Source: ZC4RG36 sp964652205 | GTDB taxonomy: Bacteria; Chloroflexota; Anaerolineae; Aggregatilineales; Phototrophicaceae | DNA length: 64,000 nucleotides | Reading direction: 5' to 3' | Assembly: GCA_964652205.1 (NCBI GenBank) | Contig: CAZZAO010000003.1 | Coordinates: 1-64,000, forward strand | Shown: piece by piece, positions 61,623-64,000 of the stretch | Position numbering within the stretch: position 1 is the stretch's first letter | Layout: each line of letters begins with the position of its first letter | Notes under the pieces: generated by a model | Databases searched by the model: none | What the model was told of the DNA's origin: nothing | Seen by the model: the letters and a program-made list of their open reading frames with translations, nothing else | Translations under genes and position numbers: made by a program

Positions 61623-62401
61623 GCCAGCTTCGCCTCAACTCGGTCGATCAGCGCCCAGGTTTCGGTCGTCGCGCCAGATTCAGGCGCATAGGCGAAGATC
61701 ATCTTCTGCGCCCACGCCCGCTCAACCCAGACGGTGCGCTGGGTGATCGCCGGCCACATCAGGCCCTCGAAGCGCTTCTGAAGCTGCGCCAGACCGTGAT
61801 CGTGGGCGTTGGTGTTGGCGCGGTACATCGTCGGCTGAATGCCCATGACGGCCATCGGGCGCAGGCCCTCGCGCTCGCGGCGGACGTTATTGGCCTCTTT
61901 ATGCTCGATGCTGGCGGCGATTGCGTCGAGGCTCAGGCTCTCACATTCGGTCGGGTAAATCAGGCTGTCGCTGGCGAAGTAGACGACGGAGTGAAACAGC
62001 GACGGCGTCGGCGGCGTGTCGATCACGACGACGTCAATATCGTCCTCGACTTCGCTCAGACGGTCGCGCAGCACAAAGACATCCTCCAGCAGCTCGGAGA
62101 TGACGCGCGTCTCGACGTTGCTCGGCAGCATCCACAACGCGCCCTTGATCGTCCGGCCCCCGGCCTGATAGCGCTCGGCGGGAATCTCGCGGGTGACATC
62201 CTCGAAGTCCGCGCCGCGCACCAGCAGATTGTACAGTCCGGCCTCTTTGGGCAGGCCGTAGCTCGACGCGACGTGACCCTGCGGGTCGCCGTCGATAATC
62301 AGCACGCGCTGGCCGCGAATCGCCAGCCCGGCGGCAATGTGCGTGGCGAGGGTCGTCTTGCCGACGCCGCCCTTCTCGTTGACCAGCGATAAGACGTGCA
62401 T
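61619..62401 (-). CDS. ParA-family ATPase
   Basis: 260 aa. Deviant Walker A NEKGGVGKTT (8-17), DGDPQGHVASSYGL (A'), DVVVIDTPPTPSLFH (Walker B) and the YPTECESLSLDAIA region, all intact, place it in the ParA/Soj family that moves DNA or complexes over the nucleoid. Cytoplasmic, dimerises with ATP. First gene of a two-gene operon with the ParB-like protein. On the same strand and 386 bases downstream of prfC, with repeat DNA between. Confidence 0.92.
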   Translation of the reverse strand: MHVLSLVNEKGGVGKTTLATHIAAGLAIRGQRVLIIDGDPQGHVASSYGLPKEAGLYNLLVRGADFEDVTREIPAERYQAGGRTIKGALWMLPSNVETRVISELLEDVFVLRDRLSEVEDDIDVVVIDTPPTPSLFHSVVYFASDSLIYPTECESLSLDAIAASIEHKEANNVRREREGLRPMAVMGIQPTMYRANTNAHDHGLAQLQKRFEGLMWPAITQRTVWVERAWAQKMIFAYAPESGATTETWALIDRVEAKLA

Positions 62402-62787
62402 GGTTGGTTCCTTTGGCCCTCACCCCCGGCCTCTCTCCCGGAAGCGGCGGGGAGAAAGGAAATGCCGTGGGGGAACGTTCGTTCTAGCCTTAGTGTAGCG
62501 CAAAACCTGCATCGTCGTAAACCGCCGACGTGTTCTGATGGAGAATCGGTTTAGGAATAGCATGACATCATGAAGCCATGACGACACGAGAATTTATATT
62601 TAATGAAGCAGCGCTGAAGGCCCTGGAACGGACAGAACAGGCCGCCGAGCCGGTCGATAAGCTGCGTCGGATGCAAACAGCGCGCCGGGTTGCCCGCTCT
62701 AACGAAAGGGATAGCAGCGGGTTAGGCGAGCGCTGGCAGGGCGGCAGCCACCGGCGGGACAACTGTAAAAGAAGCAGGGTTGAGGGT
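62402..62787. other. Spacer between prfC and parA
   Basis: Contains a CCCTCACCCCCGGCCTCTCTCCC-type repeat (62416-62460, partly self-complementary) and otherwise no convincing gene. Short frames reading through it on either strand have no ribosome-binding site or domain. Confidence 0.4.
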
Positions 62788-64000
62788 TTAGATTTCCGAG
62801 AATGGATTCCCGGCGATATCGACGAAGCGCAGGTGCTTGAGTTCCTTACGCGCGTAGTTGAGCTGCCACGGCGTCTCGAACAGGATCACCCAGCGGTCAT
62901 GATCGTCGCGGGTGCGAATGCTCTGCATCGGCCAGTGCGCGGCGCGAATGTCGTCCTCATCGCCTTCGATCCACGCCGCCACGCTCGATGGCATCAGGTC
63001 GATGGACGTCTCGACGTTATATTCGGCCTGAAGGCGCGAAGCGACCACCTCGAACTGAAGCTGGCCGACCGCGCACAGGATCGGCTCGTGGCGCGTCGAA
63101 TCGACGCCGTACAGCACCTGCACCACCCCTTCCTGCAAAAGCTGTTCGAGTCCCTTATTGAACTGTTTGTATTTCTCGATGCTGACGTTCCGCAGCCGCG
63201 CGAACACTTCGGGCTGGAAACGCGGGATCGACGGGTAGCTGAAGCTCTCGCCGACGCAGACCGTGTCGCCAATCGTGAAGATGCCCGGATTGCTCAGGCC
63301 GATGACATCGCCCGCGAACGCTTCCTCGACCGTCTCTCGGTCACGCGCGAACAGCCGATGAGGCCGCGTCATGCGGACTTTGCGCCCCAGGCGCGGATGC
63401 GAAACGGTCATGTCCTTCTCGAAGCGCCCCGAACAGATGCGCATAAACGCCAGACTGTCGCGGTGCTGCGGGTCCATGTTGGCCTGAATCTTGAAGACGA
63501 TGCCGCTGAAAGCGCCGCTCGTCGGCTCGACCGGGCCGATGCTGCTTTCGCGCGGGCGCGGGGACGGCGCGAAGGCGCTCAAGGCTTCGAGAAACGGCTC
63601 GACGCCGAAGTTGTTGAGCGCGCTGCCGAAGTAAACCGGCGTCAGCGTACCGTGAGCGAAAGCTTCCGGGTCGAACGGCGCGCCCGCGCCCGCTAGCAGC
63701 TCGGCGTCGTCGATCAACTGATGATGCGCCCGCTCGCCAATTGTCGCCTTCAACAGCGGGTCGTAGAGGTCAGTCACCTGCACCGGAGCGCGGAACTTGC
63801 CGCGCGCCGTCCGCTCGAACAGCAGCACCTGCTGGTTTTGCAGGTCGTAGACGCCCTGAAAATCCGGGCCGCTGCCAATCGGCCAGTTCATCGGCGAGAC
63901 GCGCAGCGCCAGCACCCGCTCGATCTCGTCGAGCAGTTCGAGCGGGTCGCGGCCCGGACGGTCGAGCTTGTTGATGAAGGTCAGAATCGGCAGCTTGCGC
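62788..64000 (-). CDS. prfC: Peptide chain release factor 3 (5'-truncated by the window edge)
   Basis: About 404 residues are visible; the N-terminal part (P-loop and G3) lies beyond 64000. The visible start still includes the G4 box (TFINKLDRPGRDPLELLDEI), then SPMNWPIGSGPDFQGVYDL, typical of RF3. Domains II and III follow (YFGSALNNFGVEPFLEAL, FKIQANMDPQHRDSLAFMRI, LFARDRETVEEAF, VGQLQFEVVASRLQAEYNVE), ending LRFVDIAGNPFSEI. RF3 is a GTPase that recycles RF1/RF2 after termination. The frame remains open to the last base, so this is an edge truncation, not a pseudogene. Confidence 0.95.
   Translation of the reverse strand, partial: RKLPILTFINKLDRPGRDPLELLDEIERVLALRVSPMNWPIGSGPDFQGVYDLQNQQVLLFERTARGKFRAPVQVTDLYDPLLKATIGERAHHQLIDDAELLAGAGAPFDPEAFAHGTLTPVYFGSALNNFGVEPFLEALSAFAPSPRPRESSIGPVEPTSGAFSGIVFKIQANMDPQHRDSLAFMRICSGRFEKDMTVSHPRLGRKVRMTRPHRLFARDRETVEEAFAGDVIGLSNPGIFTIGDTVCVGESFSYPSIPRFQPEVFARLRNVSIEKYKQFNKGLEQLLQEGVVQVLYGVDSTRHEPILCAVGQLQFEVVASRLQAEYNVETSIDLMPSSVAAWIEGDEDDIRAAHWPMQSIRTRDDHDRWVILFETPWQLNYARKELKHLRFVDIAGNPFSEI

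Noticed and set aside
62578..63696. 372-codon plus-strand frame opposite prfC
   Set aside because: Most of it lies antisense to conserved RF3 domains; the first about 60 codons in the spacer lack a ribosome-binding site.
1..64000. CRISPR arrays, rRNA, tRNA, riboswitches
   Set aside because: No regularly spaced repeats and no recognisable cloverleaf, rRNA or riboswitch cores were noticed on reading; a covariance-model search could not be run.

Overview
The window is a GC-rich, gene-dense bacterial chromosome segment with almost no foreign-looking stretch. It most resembles Chloroflexota (Anaerolineae-like). The reasons are a fused transaldolase/glucose-6-phosphate isomerase, several baeRF-type release-factor-like proteins, a run of large GT39-type membrane glycosyltransferases, an NHL-repeat thioredoxin, and two peptide/opine-type ABC operons. 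The phylum is inferred from gene content, not proven. One 10-base N run (15036-15045) shows that the sequence is a scaffolded draft assembly.

Layout. 1-4.6 kb (minus strand): an ABC solute-binding protein and two permeases, with a MntA/HepT toxin-antitoxin pair lodged between the permeases. 4.6-9.1 kb: a DUF309 protein, an unknown beta-sandwich protein, a metallo-beta-lactamase-fold hydrolase, a small barrel protein, a TIM-barrel hydrolase-like protein and a cysteine-less FmdB-like protein. 9.4-16 kb: pentose-phosphate genes (rpiB, tal-pgi), coaE fused to an acetyltransferase-like domain, a small membrane protein and a LiaF-like protein broken by the gap. 16-23 kb: a large class A penicillin-binding protein, a CsaA-like tRNA-binding protein, an ester-cyclase-like protein, a DtxR-type metal regulator with a metallophosphoesterase, and a lipoprotein. 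23-33 kb: a minus-strand operon of five large membrane glycosyltransferases, four of them close tandem paralogues. 33-46 kb: a CoiA-like protein, an SDR, a secreted thioredoxin/NHL protein, a GH2 glycosidase, MarR, a baeRF protein, a V4R protein, and a secreted DUF2207-like/matrixin pair. 46-53 kb: a molybdenum-hydroxylase locus (xdhC diverging from NTF2-like, iron-sulfur-NTF2 fusion, NTF2-like, large subunit, FAD subunit). 53-58.6 kb: an MFS transporter between two copies of a MITE, then a second ABC operon. 58.7-64 kb (minus): an HPF/RaiA-like protein with a baeRF3-type protein, parB-parA, and a 5'-truncated prfC.

The physiology suggested is an aerobic or facultative heterotroph that imports peptides or oligosaccharides, glycosylates or builds surface polymers, and runs a non-classical molybdenum hydroxylase. 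The most unusual system is that molybdenum-hydroxylase operon. Three paralogous SnoaL/NTF2-like domains surround it, and one is fused to the [2Fe-2S] subunit. Also notable are a duplicated tail of the dtxR gene that now forms the terminator of the neighbouring csaA gene, and a MITE whose two copies each keep a recognisable 9-bp target duplication. No rRNA, tRNA or CRISPR array was seen.
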